64,000 nt of DNA, taken from contig NZ_MDDS01000024.1 in NCBI RefSeq assembly GCF_001721295.1, positions 62,001 to 126,000 of the forward strand. Reading direction: 5' to 3'. Each line of letters opens with the position of its first letter. The first letter of the stretch is position 1. Made by a program: the position numbers and the translations under genes. The notes beneath the pieces were generated by a model. The model was not told the origin of the DNA. It searched no databases and saw only the letters and a list, made by a program, of their open reading frames with translations. Below are positions 36,181-45,489 of the stretch, piece after piece. The DNA is from Sphingomonas turrisvirgatae. Lineage in GTDB: Bacteria > Pseudomonadota > Alphaproteobacteria > Sphingomonadales > Sphingomonadaceae.

Positions 36181-37232
36181 CAGATCTCGATCGCCACGAA
36201 CACCGCCCCGGTCTTCTCCTTGGCGCGTGCCGTTTCGAACGCCTGGTTGATGTCGTCGATCGCAAAGCGGTGGGTAATCAGCTTGCCGACCGGCAGCTTG
36301 CCGCTGGCGATCAGCTCGATCACCTGGCCCTGTTCGGCATAGATGTCGTGATAGGCGAAGCTGGCGGAGGGGATCAGCTGAATCTCGGACATCTGGATGC
36401 GCTGCCACTCGAGGGGGATCGTCGTCTCGCCCGCGTCGAACCCGCCGATGATGACCACCTTGCCGCCGCGCCGAACCATCTTCGTCGCTTGCGGCAACGT
36501 CATCGGCATCGCGGTGCCGCCCGCGCATTCGAACACGATGTCCGCGCCGCGCCCGCCGGTCCATTCCAGCACTGCCGCCTGCCAGTCGTCGCGATGCGTG
36601 TTGATCGTGCGGTCCGCGCCCAACGACCTGGCGAGGTCGAGCGCGCTGTCCACGATGTCCGTGATCATCACGTCCGCGCCGGAGGCCCTGGCGAGCATCA
36701 ACTGCCCCAGGCCGATGCATCCGGCGCCGATCACCACAACCTTGTCGTTGATGCCCAGCCCTGAAAGATGCTGGCCGTGCAGGCACACCGACAGCGTATC
36801 GGCCAGCGCCGCCTCCTCGAAGCTGACCTGATCGGGCAGTTTGTGGAATTTGTGCGACGGACCCGCGACATATTCGGCATAGGCGCGCGAGACGAACTGC
36901 GTCCGCACGTCGTAGAGGTGCTCGCAGATATTATAGCGCTGCACGTTGCAATAGGGGCAAACCCCGTCGCCCATCACCGTTTCGATGACCACGCGATCGC
37001 CCGGCGCGACATTGAATACGTCGGGCCCGACTTCGACGACCTCGCCCGCCAGTTCATGCCCGACGATATGGCATTCGAGCGAGGGATCCTCGACCTTCCA
37101 GTGACGCAGGTCGGTGCCGCAGATGCCGGCGACACGGACCCTGGCGAGAACGAAGTTCGAATCACGTAGGATCGGTCGCTCGACATTGGCGATCTGGAAC
37201 GTGCCGTCCCGGTTCTTCAGCGCTGCCTTCAT
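36180..37232 (-). CDS. Zinc-dependent alcohol/polyol dehydrogenase (MDR family)
   Basis: A 350-residue medium-chain dehydrogenase. Catalytic-zinc segments are GICGTDLRHW and GHELAGEV. A structural-zinc lobe VCPYCNVQRYNIC shows three of the usual four cysteines, with the first replaced. The nucleotide-binding motif is GAGCIGLG, followed by an acidic residue favouring NAD. Relatives include threonine, sorbitol and galactitol dehydrogenases, so the substrate is probably a polyol or sugar-like alcohol. Ten bases separate it from the SDR gene upstream. Confidence 0.87.
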   Translation of the reverse strand: MKAALKNRDGTFQIANVERPILRDSNFVLARVRVAGICGTDLRHWKVEDPSLECHIVGHELAGEVVEVGPDVFNVAPGDRVVIETVMGDGVCPYCNVQRYNICEHLYDVRTQFVSRAYAEYVAGPSHKFHKLPDQVSFEEAALADTLSVCLHGQHLSGLGINDKVVVIGAGCIGLGQLMLARASGADVMITDIVDSALDLARSLGADRTINTHRDDWQAAVLEWTGGRGADIVFECAGGTAMPMTLPQATKMVRRGGKVVIIGGFDAGETTIPLEWQRIQMSEIQLIPSASFAYHDIYAEQGQVIELIASGKLPVGKLITHRFAIDDINQAFETARAKEKTGAVFVAIEI

Positions 37233-37242
37233 GACTCCGCGC

Positions 37243-37986
37243 TCATGCTGTCTTCTGGACGCGCGGCTCGATGCGCAGGGTCACCACATCGGCGCGTTCG
37301 GACCGGGTCAGCGTGAACAGGATCGCCTCGGCGATTTCGTCGGCATGCAGCATCTCGTGCCTGGCGATCGCGTCGCGCTGCTCGTCGGTCGAACATTCCT
37401 GCATGTCGGTCCCGACCGATCCCGGTTCGATCACGCTGACCTTGATGTTGCGATCGGCGATCTCCTTGCGCAGCGTCTCGGCGAAGGCGTTGATGCCCCC
37501 CTTGGTCGCGGCATAGACGCTTTCGCCCACTGCTTTGATGTGCACGCTGATCGAGCTGACGAACAGCAGGTGCCCGCCCCCGCTCGCCTGCATCCGCTCG
37601 ATCGCATGCTGGGCGCTGGCAAGGTAGCCTGTGAGGTTAGTGTCGATGACGTAGCGCCAGTCGCGCTCCGGCATCTCGTGCAGCGGGTCGGCGCCCAGCG
37701 CAGCATTCGCGACGAGGATATCGATCCCGCCAAACCGCTCGTCCACCGCGGCAAACACCGCATCAATCCCCTCGCGCGTCGCGGCGTCGGCGATCAGCCC
37801 GATGACGCTGCCTGGCCCTGCCGGCGCGTCGGCCAGCGCAGTGTCGAGCGTGTCGCGATGCCGGCCGAAGGTCAGCACCCTGGCACCGGCCGCAACGAGT
37901 TGATGCACCGTGGCGCGCCCGATGCCGGTGGTGCCGCCGGTCACGAGCACGCGCTTGCCCGCAAGCCGCGCCATCTGGTCCGTCAT
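37243..37986 (-). CDS. Short-chain dehydrogenase/reductase
   Basis: A 247-residue Rossmann oxidoreductase with the cofactor motif TGGTTGIGR (about 16-24), NAALG, catalytic Ser in VSSIS and YAATKGG (Tyr-x3-Lys). It lies between the large unrecognised protein (four-base gap) and the Zn-dehydrogenase (ten-base gap), making three oxidising or ring-opening steps in one operon. Substrate unknown. Confidence 0.88.
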   Translation of the reverse strand: MTDQMARLAGKRVLVTGGTTGIGRATVHQLVAAGARVLTFGRHRDTLDTALADAPAGPGSVIGLIADAATREGIDAVFAAVDERFGGIDILVANAALGADPLHEMPERDWRYVIDTNLTGYLASAQHAIERMQASGGGHLLFVSSISVHIKAVGESVYAATKGGINAFAETLRKEIADRNIKVSVIEPGSVGTDMQECSTDEQRDAIARHEMLHADEIAEAILFTLTRSERADVVTLRIEPRVQKTA

Positions 37987-37990
37987 GCCA

Positions 37991-40222
37991 CTACTCCCAC
38001 ATTAGGATCACGCGCCCGTCGGCTGGGGCGTGGAAGTCGATCCGATCGTCCGAGACGCGGTGCGCGCGCAGCGAGTCGCCGTCCGCAGTCGTCATCGTCG
38101 CCTTGCTGAGCTTGCGCCGCTTGAGGCGCACCAGGCTGACCAGCGCGACGCAGGTCTCGCCGCCGTGAAGCTGGATCGAGACGGCCCGTTCGCCCGTTCG
38201 CTCCATCGACTGGACGAAGTGATTGCAGAACAGCTGGAACGGCGCGTCCTCGATCCGGTGGAACGAGCGCGAAGCAAAGACGAAAGCCGAGCCCGCGCCA
38301 TAGATTTCCTGCCCAATCTGGCCCGGCGATTGCCCGTCGCCATACAGGTCTTCCAGCGGGAAAGAGAGCGTGGGATCGAGCTTTCCGCTCTGATGCTCGC
38401 CCTGATGCAGGATCTCGCGCGGCAGCATGTCTGGAAAGTAGAACTCGGCGCGGTGCAGCGTGTAGCGGCAATATTCGCTGATCATCATCCGCGCGGCCGG
38501 GTCCAGCTCCGGTCCTGCATTGGCGAGATATTCCTCGAAGCCCTTGAAGCACTCGAAACACTCGTACATCGCCATGTACGGCGCATCGTGCAGGCAGGTC
38601 GCGCCCAGGAAGTTCGAGTAATGCGGCGCGTGGCCGACCTGCGATTCCCAGATTTCGCAATTGTGCAGGAATCCGGCGAGAAAAACGTAACTCTGGGCGA
38701 GCCAGTCCTTGTCGTCGGTGATCCGCCACAGCCGCATGCACGCGACCGCGCCCCACACGGTCAGATTGGCCTGGTACATGAGGTCGAAGCGCAGCCCCTT
38801 AACCACTTGCAGCGCTGCGGTCGCTTCCTCCAGATAGATCTTGTCGGCGGTCAGCTGATACAGCTGGAGCATCAGATAGGCGTAGATGCCGTTGACGTCG
38901 GTTTCGCCGAACCGTTCGTCGCCGCGCGCCTTGGTGATGATCGAGAAGTCGTGGATGTTATAGAGGATCGGCCATTTATACTTGAAATGCCGGGCCGAGC
39001 GGATGCCGTAATCGACCGATTGGAGCAGCAGCGTGCGCGCCTGCTCGTCCCCGTCCAGCGCCAGCCGCGCGAGGTTGATCATCGGGTGATAGAGGTACCA
39101 GCTGTCGACCGCGTCGGCATCCTTGTCCGGCCCGGTCTTCTTGATATTGGGCAGATAGCGGCGGAGGGTGCCCGCCTCGGGATCATAGAATCTGCCCATG
39201 CCGGCCAGCAGTTCGGCCTCAAGCTCCAGCGGCTCGCCGCGCCACTTGCCGAAATCGTGCAGCGCCGAGACGATCGTCATCTGGACCATCGCGTCGGGCA
39301 TCTCTCCCTCGACATAGGGCATGACATAGCGGTGGCCGTAGTTGCGCACGGTCGCAATCGGCGAGGTCTCGAGATCGTTCAGCGTCCGCTCGGCCCGCGC
39401 CAGCCAGTCGCGATACTCGGCCCGCGGCAGGTCCAGCGCCTTATAGGCCGCACCCAGCATCTGGATGAACTGGCGCGCCATCTCCTGCTCGTTGTCGGCT
39501 GCCCAGTCGCGGAAGACCAGGATGGCGTCTGAAAGCACGACCGCTTCGCCAACAGGCAGCGGGTCGGCCGGGGAGTCGATCTGCTTCATCACCGGAGGCA
39601 GATAGCCAAGCTCAGGCCACTCCCCGCCAACGACCCCCTTGGGCACCGTTCCGGTCGAACGGAAATAGAGGTTCAGCGCGGTCAGGTTCTGGAAGTACAG
39701 CACGCTGCCGAATGCCGGCTCGTCCAGCCGGAAATAGACGAGGCCGCTGTTCACGCCACGCTGTGCCGCCTCGACATTACCCGATGCGCCGATCGGATCG
39801 TCATTGTTATCGAGGGGATAGAGGTCACGCGGCACGAACGGCAGGTTGAGCGGCGCGGACGGCGTCAATGTCGTGCAGACCCGAAGGCGGTGCAAATCCG
39901 CGTCGCTCGTCGATACGGTCACCTCGTATTTGCCCGCCAGGCTCTCGATCTCGAAGCGCAGCGGCTCGCCCCTGGCGCCCGAAACCGTGCGGCATTCGAA
40001 CGCGCCGGCGGGCAGATGGGCCGCGCGTATCGCGACGCCCCCCTTTGCTTCGCGTCGCACGATGACCCACAGCGCGTCGCGCCCCTCATTCACGCTGACC
40101 TTGAGATCGCCGAGTTCCACTTGCGCACGCTCGCGCATGGTGCCGCCGGCCAGTTCGTCACGCAGCGCCAGCGCATAGGGGCTGATCGGTGCCTGGATCC
40201 GGGTGGTTGTCTTCGTCGTCAT
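37991..40222 (-). CDS. Large protein of unknown function (743 aa), possible carbohydrate-active fold
   Basis: No family recognised with confidence. No signal peptide is visible from the chosen ATG at 40222; an upstream ATG at 40321 adds 33 unconvincing residues. Residues 1-250 look beta-rich and residues 270-650 are largely helical. Repeated pairs such as YAYLMLQLYQLTADKIYLEEA, and the Trp/Tyr-rich middle, recall alpha/alpha-barrel glycosidases or epimerases. Several conserved-looking polar clusters (KYKWPILYNIHDF, CEIWESQVGHAPHYSN) could be an active site. The operon with SDR, dehydrogenase, lactonase and MFS carrier hints at a glycoside or cyclitol substrate; this is inference. Confidence 0.75.
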   Translation of the reverse strand: MTTKTTTRIQAPISPYALALRDELAGGTMRERAQVELGDLKVSVNEGRDALWVIVRREAKGGVAIRAAHLPAGAFECRTVSGARGEPLRFEIESLAGKYEVTVSTSDADLHRLRVCTTLTPSAPLNLPFVPRDLYPLDNNDDPIGASGNVEAAQRGVNSGLVYFRLDEPAFGSVLYFQNLTALNLYFRSTGTVPKGVVGGEWPELGYLPPVMKQIDSPADPLPVGEAVVLSDAILVFRDWAADNEQEMARQFIQMLGAAYKALDLPRAEYRDWLARAERTLNDLETSPIATVRNYGHRYVMPYVEGEMPDAMVQMTIVSALHDFGKWRGEPLELEAELLAGMGRFYDPEAGTLRRYLPNIKKTGPDKDADAVDSWYLYHPMINLARLALDGDEQARTLLLQSVDYGIRSARHFKYKWPILYNIHDFSIITKARGDERFGETDVNGIYAYLMLQLYQLTADKIYLEEATAALQVVKGLRFDLMYQANLTVWGAVACMRLWRITDDKDWLAQSYVFLAGFLHNCEIWESQVGHAPHYSNFLGATCLHDAPYMAMYECFECFKGFEEYLANAGPELDPAARMMISEYCRYTLHRAEFYFPDMLPREILHQGEHQSGKLDPTLSFPLEDLYGDGQSPGQIGQEIYGAGSAFVFASRSFHRIEDAPFQLFCNHFVQSMERTGERAVSIQLHGGETCVALVSLVRLKRRKLSKATMTTADGDSLRAHRVSDDRIDFHAPADGRVILMWE

Positions 40223-40322
40223 CCCTGCTTCCCGCGCAACGATGCTCAATCGAACGGGGCTGAACCGGTGCAGTTCCCAGGCGAACGTGAATAATTCCGG
40301 CACCGCAACATAAGTTACCAAC

Positions 40323-41861
40323 CTAGTTTCGACCGGCTTGCGCGCGCCGGAAGCGAACCCGCAATCGGGCGTCGCGCAGCAGCGATCCCGGCAGGTCGGT
40401 CGCCGCCCGCAACCCCGCTACCGTCGAAATATTCCGGATTGAGCGCCGCGTTTCGCTGAGCACCTGCCTCGCCATCTCGCGAGCCTCGATCTCGCCGCGC
40501 TCTTCGATCGTCGACAGGCGATGCAGGGCATAGAGGCCGATCGCACCGGCGATCAGGAAATAGAAATCCCAATGGTGCAGGACCAGCGGGAGGGCGAAGA
40601 CGCCGGCCGGGCTCGACCAGCGTGCCACCAGCTCCAGCTGGCGCGCGCCGAAGAACTCGGCGAGCAACCCGCCTAGGATCGGGGCGACGCCCGCCGCCAC
40701 CGCCGTCGCCATCGCGCTGGCCGCCAGATAAGCCGTGGCCGACCCCTTGGGCGACAATTTGAGCGCGATGTTGGTGCTCGCCAGCGTCACGCCGGCGATG
40801 GACGCGCCCATAACGAGGTGCAGCGCGATCAGCCACAGCTTCACCGCTTCGCGCGACCCCAGCTGCGAGGCGCCGATCATCGCAACGATCGCGAGGATAT
40901 AGACCGGCGCGCAGACGCTCAGCACCGACTTGTTGGCAAAGCGATCGCTGAGCGTGCCCCACAGGCGCAGCATGGCGATATTGGCGATCTGGCTTACGAC
41001 GCTCAGCACCATGACGAAGCTGACGTGGAAGCCCAGCTGGCGCACGATATAGACGGTGAAGAACGGCGTCGCGAAATTGACCGCGAATTGCCAGCTGCAC
41101 AGGAAACGCAGCAGGCGGACGAAATTGCGGTCTTGCAGCGGTTCGCGCAGCAGCGCGACGAGTCCGATCTGATCCGTGCGCGGCGGCATCATCGGTTCGG
41201 GCATCGCCGCGACCATGCGCGCGCTAAGCAGCCCGGTGATGCAGCCGACCGCGAACATGCCGGCGAACACCAGGTTGCGCTCGTCCGACCCCGGATGCGT
41301 CCAGTCGAGCGCGCCCGCGGCGGCAAGTCCGAGCACCAGGCTGATGGCCGTCAGCCATAGCGTGCGCTTGGCGAACACCCGCCCGAGTTGTTCCTCGGGC
41401 GCCAGATCGCGCATCCACGCGTTCCACGCGCACGCCCCGATCGCGCCCATGCCGCACAGCACGAACTGCGCGACGACGAACGCGATCAGCGGGAGCGTGC
41501 CGGTAAAGAATGCCGCCACCGCCATGACCGCCAGCATCGCGCGGCCGATGAGGCTGCACACCACGGAAACCCTTTTGCGGGTACGCCAGCGCTCAATCCA
41601 TGCAATCGCGGGCAATTGCAGCAGCTGCGCCAGGAACGGCGCGCTTGCGAGCAGGCCGATCATGACGTTCGATGCGCCCAGATGCAGCGCGAAGGCAGTG
41701 AGGATGACGCCGCTGGTCAGCGCCGCCGCGCCGCCCGACAATGCAGCCTCACGCACCAGCAGGTCGAGGCCGCGCGCGCGCTCTTCCGGCGTGACGACGG
41801 CTTGAGGATCGAGCTTCGCCATGAGGCCGCCAACGCAAAGCACCTCTGCCGGTTGCGCCAT
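40323..41861 (-). CDS. MFS transporter with long C-terminal tail
   Basis: A carrier of up to 512 residues with 12 predicted helices and a basic C-terminal tail of about 60 residues. The cytoplasmic loop motif and segments such as AWNAWMRDLAPEEQLGRVF resemble sugar- and glycoside-type MFS proteins. Start is uncertain: ATG at 41861 or 41822, neither with a good ribosome-binding site, and TTG at 41894 is also possible. First gene of the five-gene operon ending in the lactonase, with a 100-base gap before the unknown protein. Confidence 0.8.
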   Translation of the reverse strand: MAQPAEVLCVGGLMAKLDPQAVVTPEERARGLDLLVREAALSGGAAALTSGVILTAFALHLGASNVMIGLLASAPFLAQLLQLPAIAWIERWRTRKRVSVVCSLIGRAMLAVMAVAAFFTGTLPLIAFVVAQFVLCGMGAIGACAWNAWMRDLAPEEQLGRVFAKRTLWLTAISLVLGLAAAGALDWTHPGSDERNLVFAGMFAVGCITGLLSARMVAAMPEPMMPPRTDQIGLVALLREPLQDRNFVRLLRFLCSWQFAVNFATPFFTVYIVRQLGFHVSFVMVLSVVSQIANIAMLRLWGTLSDRFANKSVLSVCAPVYILAIVAMIGASQLGSREAVKLWLIALHLVMGASIAGVTLASTNIALKLSPKGSATAYLAASAMATAVAAGVAPILGGLLAEFFGARQLELVARWSSPAGVFALPLVLHHWDFYFLIAGAIGLYALHRLSTIEERGEIEAREMARQVLSETRRSIRNISTVAGLRAATDLPGSLLRDARLRVRFRRAQAGRN

Positions 41862-41929
41862 GATTGGACCGCGCGGTGCTTGTTCGGGGTGCAAAGATCG
41901 CTATCCCTCATTCCTAATTGGGGAGGGCA

Positions 41930-43105
41930 ATGGCCGATCGAAGCACATGCGCCAGCGCGCCGGACACGGGCCAGCTTGTCCTGCTGGGCGGCATCGCGGC
42001 GCTGGGCTCGCTGGCGATCCAGATCATCGTGCCGGCGTTGCCGTTGTTGACGACAGGGATCGGCGCTTCGCCGCGTGACGGCCAACTCGTCATCAGCAGC
42101 TACCTCGCCGCACTGGCCGCCTGCCAGCTGATCGCCGCGCCGCTGGCCGACCGGTTCGGACGACGGCCGCTGCTGATCGGCGGGCTGGTGGCGTTCCTTG
42201 GCGGATGCGTGGCATGCGCGCTGGCGGAAAACCTTGCGGTCATGCTGATCGGCCGCTGCCTGCAAGCGTCGGGCGCAGCCGCCGCATTGGTCGCGGCGCG
42301 CACCATGGCGACCGATGGCGCGGGCCAGTCCGCCGCTGCCGCGCGGCTTGCGATCCTGACCAGCGTGACGCTGATCTCGCCGGCGGTCGCACCGGCGGTC
42401 GGCGGCGCCGTGGTCGGCATCGCGAGCTGGCCGGCGCTGTTCTGGCTGCTGGCCGGCGTTACCCTGCTGAGCCTGATCGCCGCATTGCGCCTGATCGGGG
42501 AAACCCGCACCGGCGACCCTGAAGCGCTGCGTCCCGGTCCGATCCTGCGCAGCTATGGCGAGGTGGCCCGCCATCCCCGATATCTGCGCATCGCCCTTGC
42601 CAACGGCATGATCAATGGCGGCTTTTACCTGTTCCTTGCGGTGTCGCCCTTCACGCTCACGGCCGCGGGCGCCGGTCCGATGCTGTCGGGCCTGTTCTAT
42701 TCACTGGTCGCCTGCGCGATCATCCTCGGCAGCCTGGCGGTGCCGGTGATCGCGCGCCGGCACCCGGCGGCGTTGCTGCCGGTTGGTTCGGCGGCGCTGG
42801 GCTTTGGCGCCGCTGCCGTGGTGGCGGTGGCGGCCACCGGGTCCGGGCCATGGGGGCTGCTGATCGCGATGAGCCTGATCTCGTTCGGCGCCGGTCTGAC
42901 CGGCCCGACGCTTCAAGCCGAAGCGATCGCCGGCCGGGGCCAACGCACCAGCACCGCCACCAGCCTGCTGGGCACGATTCAGATGGCGAGTGCGGCGGCG
43001 ATCTCGACTGCCGTGGTGCGGCTATCGCCGACGCCCACGGTCAGCCTCGCCCTGATCGGCGCGCTGATCGCGGGCGCCTTGATCTTACGGCGACGGCCGG
43101 CCTAG
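41930..43105 (+). CDS. Bcr/CflA-type multidrug efflux MFS transporter
   Basis: A 391-residue drug:H+ antiporter-like protein. ADRFGRRPLLIGG in the loop after helix 2, IQIIVPALPLL in helix 1 and the VAAART motif fit the Bcr/CflA group. It probably exports toxic aromatic intermediates or antibiotics. The start at 41930 follows GGGGAGGG at 41919-41926. Its stop codon shares a CTAG with the convergent MetE-like gene. Confidence 0.84.
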   Translation: MADRSTCASAPDTGQLVLLGGIAALGSLAIQIIVPALPLLTTGIGASPRDGQLVISSYLAALAACQLIAAPLADRFGRRPLLIGGLVAFLGGCVACALAENLAVMLIGRCLQASGAAAALVAARTMATDGAGQSAAAARLAILTSVTLISPAVAPAVGGAVVGIASWPALFWLLAGVTLLSLIAALRLIGETRTGDPEALRPGPILRSYGEVARHPRYLRIALANGMINGGFYLFLAVSPFTLTAAGAGPMLSGLFYSLVACAIILGSLAVPVIARRHPAALLPVGSAALGFGAAAVVAVAATGSGPWGLLIAMSLISFGAGLTGPTLQAEAIAGRGQRTSTATSLLGTIQMASAAAISTAVVRLSPTPTVSLALIGALIAGALILRRRPA

Positions 43106-44220
43106 CCGCCGATGCCGCCCCAAACCTCAGTCGCTACATCGATGACGAGCTGCATCTTGGCCGCCTGTTGCGCGACCTCGATGTCGTTGCCGTGCACCGT
43201 GGACGAAAAGCCGCATTGCGGCGACAATGCGATCTGGTCGAGCGGCATTTGCCGGGCGGCCTCGTCGATCCGGCGCTTCACATCGTCCTTGGATTCCAGT
43301 TCGCCGAGCTTGGTGGTCACCAGACCCAGTACCACCGTCTTGCCCTTTGGCACGTGACGCAGCGGCGCGAAGTCGCCCGAACGTGGGTCGTCATATTCGA
43401 GGAAGTAGCCGTCGACCTTCAGTTCGTTGAACAGCACTTCGGCGACGGGCTCGTACCCACCCTCTGCCGCCCAACTCGATCGGAAATTGCCGCGGCACAG
43501 ATGCACGCAAACGATCATGTCGTCCGGCTTGTCGCGGATAGAATCGTTGATGATGCGCGCGTACAGCCGCGGCAGCTCGTCCGGATCCATGCCCCGCCGC
43601 CTCGCATTCTCGCGCTGTGTGTCGTCACATAGATAGGCAAGGTTGGTATCGTCGAGCTGGAGATAGCGACAGCCGGCATCGGCGAGGCTGGCGATCTCGG
43701 CGCGGTAGGCGGCCGCCAGATCGCTGTAGAAATCGTCCAGCTGCGGATAGGCTGTCGCGTCGATCGCCTCGCGCCCGCCGCGAAAGTGCAGCATCGTCGG
43801 CGAAGGAATCGTCACCTTGGGCGTGCGCGTCGTGCAGCTCGCCAGGAACTCGTAATCGGGGCGCTGGATGTCGCGGGCATGTTCGACCTTCCCAGTGATC
43901 TTCATGACCGGCGGCGCGTAGGACAGCTCCTTTCCGCCATGCTGGTGGAAGTGAACTGCGGTGCCCCCCGATTCTTCGACGCCATCGAGTTGCAGCAGGA
44001 AGTCGGTGTGGAAATATGTGCGGCGGAACTCGCCGTCCGTGATGCTCTGCAGCCCCAGATCCTCCTGAAACTTCACCACGCCGCGAATCGCCTCGTCCTC
44101 GGCGGCGCGCAGCCCGGCGGCATCGATCGATCCGGCCTTGAACGCCTCCCGCGCGTCGATCAGCGCCTTGGGCCGCAGGAAGCTGCCGACATGGTCGGCA
44201 CGGAAGGGGGGCATCGGCAT
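43102..44220 (-). CDS. MetE C-terminal-like, zinc-dependent methyltransferase
   Basis: A 372-residue protein equivalent to the catalytic C-terminal domain of cobalamin-independent methionine synthase (YxjG/YxjH type). Zinc ligands visible are H240 and C242 (VHLCRGN), E275 (FLEYDD) and C336 (SPQCGFSS); the 61-residue E-to-C spacing equals that of MetE. The N-terminal substrate domain of full MetE is missing. Start at 44220 with AGGAG nine bases upstream. It is divergent from a Rieske oxygenase across a near-perfect operator, so it may move methyl groups in catabolism rather than make methionine. Confidence 0.85.
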   Translation of the reverse strand: MPMPPFRADHVGSFLRPKALIDAREAFKAGSIDAAGLRAAEDEAIRGVVKFQEDLGLQSITDGEFRRTYFHTDFLLQLDGVEESGGTAVHFHQHGGKELSYAPPVMKITGKVEHARDIQRPDYEFLASCTTRTPKVTIPSPTMLHFRGGREAIDATAYPQLDDFYSDLAAAYRAEIASLADAGCRYLQLDDTNLAYLCDDTQRENARRRGMDPDELPRLYARIINDSIRDKPDDMIVCVHLCRGNFRSSWAAEGGYEPVAEVLFNELKVDGYFLEYDDPRSGDFAPLRHVPKGKTVVLGLVTTKLGELESKDDVKRRIDEAARQMPLDQIALSPQCGFSSTVHGNDIEVAQQAAKMQLVIDVATEVWGGIGG

Positions 44221-44242
44221 CCTCAATTTCTCCTTGCGGCGT

Positions 44243-44261
44243 TTGTACGTATTACATACAA
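44243..44261. promoter_or_regulatory. 9-1-9 operator, near-perfect copy
   Basis: TTGTACGTA-T-TACATACAA is an inverted repeat with one mismatched pair, having the same TTGTA...TACAA ends as the perfect site at 24403. It lies 22 bases before the MetE-like start and 41 bases before the VanA-like Rieske oxygenase start. Confidence 0.75.
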
Positions 44262-44302
44262 ATTTTGCCGATAATCGATAAGGGCAAGAGAGGATCGAGG
44301 CA

Positions 44303-45331
44303 ATGACCTGGATAACCAATCGGTGGTACGTCGCGGCGTGGGATTCGGAAGTCGATCGCACGCCGATCGCCCGCACCATTTGCGGCGAGCCTGTGATGCT
44401 GTTCCGCAAGCTGGATCGCAGTGTCGTGGCGATGCGCGACGCCTGCCCCCACCGGCTGTTGCCGCTCTCGATGGGGTTCAAGGAGGGGGACTCGGTGCGC
44501 TGCCGCTATCACGGCCTGCTCATCGGGTCCGATGGCTGCGCCACGCAGATGCCGATCAAGCACGAGCAAGTGCCCAAGGGCCTGTGCGCCACGCTGTATC
44601 CAGTGATTGAGAAGCACCGTTTCGTGTGGATCTGGATCGGCGAGGCGGCAAAGGCCGATCCGGCGCTGATCCCCGACTTCTGGCCATGCAGTGCGCCGGG
44701 CTGGACCTTCGATGGCGGCTATAACCACATCGCCTGCGATTATCGGCTGGTCATCGACAATCTGATGGACCTTTCCCACGAAACCTGGGTGCATCAGGGA
44801 TCGATCGGTCAGCACGAAATCCTGGAAGCGCCGATCGAGACGGTGGTCGATGGTGATGAAGTGCGCGTGCGCCGCTGGATGCCCGGCATCGAGCCGCCGC
44901 CATTCTGGCGCGACGCGCTGCGTTCGGCGGGACCGGTCGACCGTTGGCAGGTGTGCCATTTCATCGAGCCGTCCTCAGTGCTGATCGACGTTGGCGTCTC
45001 GCCGGTCGAGGCAGGCGATACAATCGACGACCATGATTCAGGGGTGCGCGGCTTTGTCGTGGACGCGATGACGCCCGAATCCGCGACGACCACGCACTAT
45101 TTCTGGGGCATGGCACGCAACTTCGACATCGACGATGCCGGCTTTACCGCTCGCTTCAAGGCGCAGCAGGGCCAGGTGTTCGACGAGGATGTCGAAGTGC
45201 TGGAGGCGCAGCAGCGCAGCATCGATGCCAATCCCGACATGAAGCTGCGCGGCTATTCGATCGACCAGGGAAGCGTGCGGGCACGGCAGATCATCAAGCG
45301 GCTGGTCGAGGCGGAACGGGCGATCGGATAG
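44303..45331 (+). CDS. Rieske non-haem iron oxygenase, VanA-like O-demethylase type
   Basis: A 342-residue terminal oxygenase. Rieske ligands are C48/H50 (CPHRLLPLSMG) and C67/H70 (CRYHG), and the iron site is NLMDLSHETWVH. The protein is shorter than the CarAa-like enzyme and belongs to the vanillate demethylase/toluenesulfonate monooxygenase branch, which usually needs a separate VanB reductase. None is adjacent, so it may share the CarAd-like reductase or use one elsewhere. Methoxy-group removal, releasing formaldehyde, is the most likely reaction. Confidence 0.87.
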   Translation: MTWITNRWYVAAWDSEVDRTPIARTICGEPVMLFRKLDRSVVAMRDACPHRLLPLSMGFKEGDSVRCRYHGLLIGSDGCATQMPIKHEQVPKGLCATLYPVIEKHRFVWIWIGEAAKADPALIPDFWPCSAPGWTFDGGYNHIACDYRLVIDNLMDLSHETWVHQGSIGQHEILEAPIETVVDGDEVRVRRWMPGIEPPPFWRDALRSAGPVDRWQVCHFIEPSSVLIDVGVSPVEAGDTIDDHDSGVRGFVVDAMTPESATTTHYFWGMARNFDIDDAGFTARFKAQQGQVFDEDVEVLEAQQRSIDANPDMKLRGYSIDQGSVRARQIIKRLVEAERAIG

Positions 45332-45489
45332 TCACTGCCGATTGCCACGAGCCTGTCACCCGGTCTTGTGTCGGGGTCCACCGCGCGGCAAGCAATGCGA
45401 ATGAGGCTCCCATATATTGCTGGACCGCACTGTGGATCGCTGCACCACGCCGCGGTGACGATGGCCGGCTGGACGCAATCGGCGCGCGC

